From Prorocentrum cordatum (Eukaryota > Sar > Dinophyceae > Prorocentrales > Prorocentraceae): DNA of 64,000 nt. Under the pieces are notes generated by a model, which worked only from the letters and a program-made list of their open reading frames with translations, was not told the origin of the DNA and made no database searches. A program made the position numbers and the translations under genes. Shown here one piece after another: positions 60,791 to 64,000 of the stretch. The DNA lies in assembly GCA_963575745.1 (NCBI GenBank), contig CAUYUJ010020760.1, positions 126,731-190,730 on the forward strand, in the 5' to 3' direction. Within the stretch, counting starts at the first letter, position 1. Every line of letters begins with the position of its first letter.

Positions 60791-60952
60791 GGAGGAGGAG
60801 GAGGAGGAGGAGGAGGAGGAGGAGGAGGAGAGGCGGAGGAGGAGGAGGAGGAGGAGGAGGAGGAGGAGCAGGAGGAGAAGGAGGCGGAGGAGGAGGAGGA
60901 GGCGGAGGAGGAGGAGGAGGAGGAGGAGGAGGAGGAGGAGGAGGCGGAGGAG
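60791..60952. repeat. GGA microsatellite abutting the retroelement
   Basis: GGA with GGC and GCA interruptions. Presumed other half of the tract at 50588-50680. Confidence 0.9.
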
Positions 60953-62945
60953 GGTGACCAGGAAGAGGCCCCCTCGGAAGCTTCCAGGAGGCCCCCAGGA
61001 GGCTCGAGGTGGCTCCACCGAGGCTCCCAGGGCGCTCCAAGAGGCGCGACGGGGGGGGGATGACGCGTGAGCCTTGGAGCACCGAAGAAGGAGACATGCC
61101 TCGACCCTCCTTGGGCCGTTTCCCTGGGACGAGCTTCGCGCGAGCCGGGGCGTCCTGGAGCGCTCGCTGGCCGTCTCGAAGGCGTCCTCGACCATCGAGG
61201 AGAAGCGCGGGCACGAAAGCGCGGCCCAAGAGGTGCCCAGGAGCCCCCCCAGAAGCCGCCAAGAGGCCCCCGCAGATGCTCCCCAGTGGCTCCCACGAGA
61301 CACCGAAAAGGCTCCAAGAAGCCCCCCAGAGGCACCCCGGCGAGAAGGCCAAAATCATTAATTTTACAAAGGTTTCGTAACGTAGCTTTGTGGCCGCCTG
61401 GGTAGGTTGCTCAGCTACTACGGCCCTTCCTGTGATCGATATGTTCCCATATTGGCTCCAGGACGGAGTCCGAGGCGCGCAAGAATGCCACAAGAGGGGC
61501 CCAGGAGGACCCTAGAAGCTCGGAAGATGTCCCAAAGAGGCCTCCAAGAGGCCTCGAAGAGACTCCAAAGAGGCCCCCTGGAGGCCCGAAGAGACTCCAC
61601 CGAGGTACCCAAGACGCTGGAAGATGCTCGATGTGAGAAAGGCGTGAAAGCATTGCAAAACCAAAGACAAATACGGATTTTGGGCTTCCTGGGGCTGCTT
61701 CCTGGGGCGATCGATATTCGCGCGTGCGGGGGCGTCCTGGAGCGCTCGCCAGCCGTTTCGAAGGCGTCCCCGACCAGCGAGGAGAAAGCGCGGACAAGCT
61801 TCAGGACGAAAGTGACGGCCTGGAGAAATGCCCAGGAGGCCCGAGCAAGCTCCAAAGAGGCCCCCAAGATGCCCGCCAGAGGCTCCCACGAACCCCCAAG
61901 AGGCCCAAAGAGGCCTCCCAGAGGCACTGAAGACGCTCCAAGAGGCGTCGGCGAGAACCAAATCATTGATTCTACGACGGTATTGCTACATTTTGGCCTC
62001 CTGAGGAGGGTGCCTAGTTTCAACGGCCCCTCCTGTGATCCATCTCTTCGAAGGTGGCCCCAAGATAGACCCTGCCAAGAGTGCTCCAAGAGACCCAAGA
62101 GGCGTCCAGAAGACCCTCAGAAGCTCTCGAGATGCCCCTTGGATGCCTCCGTGAGGCCGCGAAGAGACTCCCAAAAGGCCCCCAGGAGGCCCGAAGAGGC
62201 GCAACTGAGACACCCAAGCCGCTCTGAGAGGGGCGAAATAGGGGAAAATGTGAAAGCCGTAAACACCAATGGAACAACACCGGTTTTGACCTCCTCGGGA
62301 TGTTTCCCTGGGACGAGCTTCGCGCGAGCCGGGGCGTCCTGGAGCGCTCGCTGGCCGTCTCGAAGGCGTCCTCGACCAGCCAAAAGAAGCGCGGACTCCA
62401 AGAGGCGTCGGTGAGAAGGCCCGAATCATTAATTTTACAAAGTTTTTGGCAACACGCTGGCCTCGTGAGGAGGGTGCTCAGTTACTACGGGCTCTCCTGT
62501 GATCGACCTCTTCCCAGATTGCCCCAAGATGGACCAGGAACCTCCCAAGAATGCCCCAAAGGAAACCCCAAAAACGCCCAGATGCCTCCAAGAAGAGGTC
62601 CCTGAGATACTCCCAAGAAGCCCCCAGGAGGTCCGAAGCGACTCCACCGAGGCAGCCAAGACGCTTCGAGAGGCGCGAAATTGGGAGAACGTTGAAGCAT
62701 GGAAAAACTCAAAGAAAAACATTGACTTTGGCCGCGTCTGGCTGTTTCCTGGAACGATCTTCGCGTGAGCTGGGGTGTCCTGGAGCGCTCGCTGGCCGTC
62801 TTGAAGGCGTCATCGAGCAGCGAAGAGAAGCGCGGACAAGATTTAGCACAAAGTCCTGTCTGAAAATTGTCCTGTGGCTCGCGGGCGGCTCCTGGGCTGC
62901 TCTGGAGCGCCAGCATTTGGGCTCCAGGCCCTTTTCGCACGAGCG
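60953..62945 (+). repeat. degenerate CCAAGAGGCC-type field with about 600-bp higher-order units
   Basis: The block GCCGGGGCGTCCTGGAGCGC and the TCGCTGGCCGTCTCGAAGGC that follows start near 61144, 61725, 62328 and 62769 (spacings 581, 603 and 441). Between them lie CCAAGAGGC words and A/T-rich cores (about 61330, 61640, 61960, 62225, 62405 and 62665). Several cores share AATCATTAATTTTACAAAG. Confidence 0.75.
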
Positions 62946-62949
62946 GGTC

Positions 62950-63349
62950 CCTGCAGTGTAGATAAGAAGGTGTTGGGCTCCAGTTTCACCTCCCACATAT
63001 CGCTCAGCAGCGCAAGCGCCCATTGCCACTGCTCACCCTTCTCGCACGCGCTTATCCCCGCACTGAAGCTGATGACGTCGGGCTCCAGCTTCGCCTCCCG
63101 CATCGCTCCCAGCAGCACGAGCGCTGGCTGCCACTGCTCGCCCTTCTCGCACGCGCTGATCCCTGCATTGTAGCTGACTAGGGCTGACCCGTGGACTCCG
63201 TCCACGACATCTTTCTGGAATGGTTCTCGGAGGAACGGCGCAGATTGCACCGAAAATCTACAAACACGGCGGCGGCTCGGGCGGCGGCAGCGAGACCGCG
63301 CCTTCGTGTCCGAGCTCTTGCAGCGCTGCAGCAGCTTGGCCCAGCGCAC
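62950..63349 (-). CDS. PPR-array unit E, two repeats
   Basis: The frame 62843-63349 reads FQKDVVDGVHGSALVS and then two PPR motifs (VSYNAGISACEKGEQWQPAL, VISFSAGISACEKGEQWQWA). It exits through EPNTFLSTLQGPARAKRA. Compared with unit B it has two additional bases (AACGGCGCAG against AACGGCAG), so its N-terminal part is read in another frame starting MRWAKLLQRC. Which of the two is the working form cannot be told. It is a short family member, perhaps non-functional. Confidence 0.5.
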
Positions 63350-64000
63350 TGCTCGTTCACCCCCCTCCTATTGAGGACAGTTTCGAAGTCTCTCGGGGAT
63401 GTGCGTCGAAGTCGAAGCCCATCTGAGGCGTCTCAGGAGCGCTCGGGGAAGGGCTCGGGAGGCCATCGGGGAAAGCCACCGAAAGCGCCGGGGAGGCTCG
63501 CAAGGATCTACAGGGAGGGCCCAAGAGAGCTTCAAGAAAATTTGAAATCCAGTGAACTCTTAAGAGAAACCGCTGTTGGGTCGGCCATCACCTCCGGGCG
63601 CGCCTTGATGGTGCGATCCAGTCGCATCACCGCCAACGGGAGGGTTTGTTCGCCATGTCCCATTCTGTTCGCCCAGAGGGTCTGTGGAGGCCTTCGGGCG
63701 AACAGAACGGGACAGGGCAAGGAATGGGGAAGACATGTCCGAATCTCCTGGGCCCCCCAGATGCTCGTCCGAAGAATGCGGAGAGGTCCCAGGGTCATAT
63801 CAATTGGCTGCTGTCCCAGGGGTCCGGTCTGCTTGGCCCGAAGAGTTTGCCAAGGCCCCTGGGGGAACAGAATGGCACAGCATATCGGGCAAAGGGGGGC
63901 GGTAGCTGGCCTGTCAGACCCGGCGTTCGTCTTCTGCCCAAGCGGCGCGGGGCCCACGGGCCCCAGGGTTGGCGTCCCGCTGGGATTCCTCTTGTTCGCC
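63348..64000 (-). repeat. PPR-unit 5-prime block, copy E (runs off the window)
   Basis: Nearly identical to 40681-41340. The hairpin arms are at 63652-63674 and 63696-63718. It is closer to copy A than to copy B, for example AATCCAGTGAACTCTTAAGA is shared with A. Confidence 0.9.

Overview
The window looks like nuclear DNA of a core dinoflagellate. It is GC-rich overall and dominated by simple-sequence DNA. It carries 35-residue PPR repeats of the ISACEKGEQW type, which I know from dinoflagellate gene models. Its one split gene uses GC and GA splice donors, a known dinoflagellate habit. No rRNA, tRNA, spliced-leader gene or bacterial-type operon was seen. I cannot name the species.

Layout. 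From 1 to about 39 kb the window is almost entirely repeats: trinucleotide tracts (TCC/GGA, CAT, TAC, CAA, GTC), a 1.4-kb GATAT-type tract, a 1.7-kb CAGCCT-type tract, 73-bp, 90-bp and 113-bp tandem repeats, three copies of a composite element with an internal satellite, and several foldback or MITE-like elements. Threaded through this on the minus strand is one protein-kinase gene. Seven tiny exons (34.8, 27.3, 25.8, 24.3, 16.5, 8.0 and 6.8 kb) keep colinear order and matching splice phase, with a probable eighth at 6.1 kb. They encode the kinase core from helix alpha-E to helix alpha-H in about 430 coding bases spread over 28 kb. A decayed LINE-like fragment with a zinc knuckle and RNase H (28.8-30.5 kb, minus) lies inside the largest part of that gene.

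From 40 to 48.5 kb, and again at 63-64 kb, a duplicated unit occurs several times on the minus strand: a conserved 5-prime block, a PPR array, then a degenerate CCAAGACGGCC-type flank. The arrays hold 12, about 4 intact plus decayed, 2, 0 and 0 repeats.

From 50.68 to 60.79 kb lies the most complete and interesting object: a roughly 10.1-kb tyrosine-recombinase retrotransposon on the minus strand. A single 3064-residue reading frame carries reverse transcriptase, RNase H, a DnaJ (J) domain and a C-terminal tyrosine recombinase. Its ends form the split direct repeats A1-ORF-B1-A2-B2 typical of PAT/Ngaro-type elements, and both outer ends abut a GGA microsatellite, the presumed insertion site.

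How they fit: the kinase is the only recognisable host gene of conventional function, and its introns are where the repeats accumulate. The PPR units look like a small expanding and contracting family of RNA-binding proteins. The retroelement and the composite elements both seem to use TCC/GGA tracts as landing sites.
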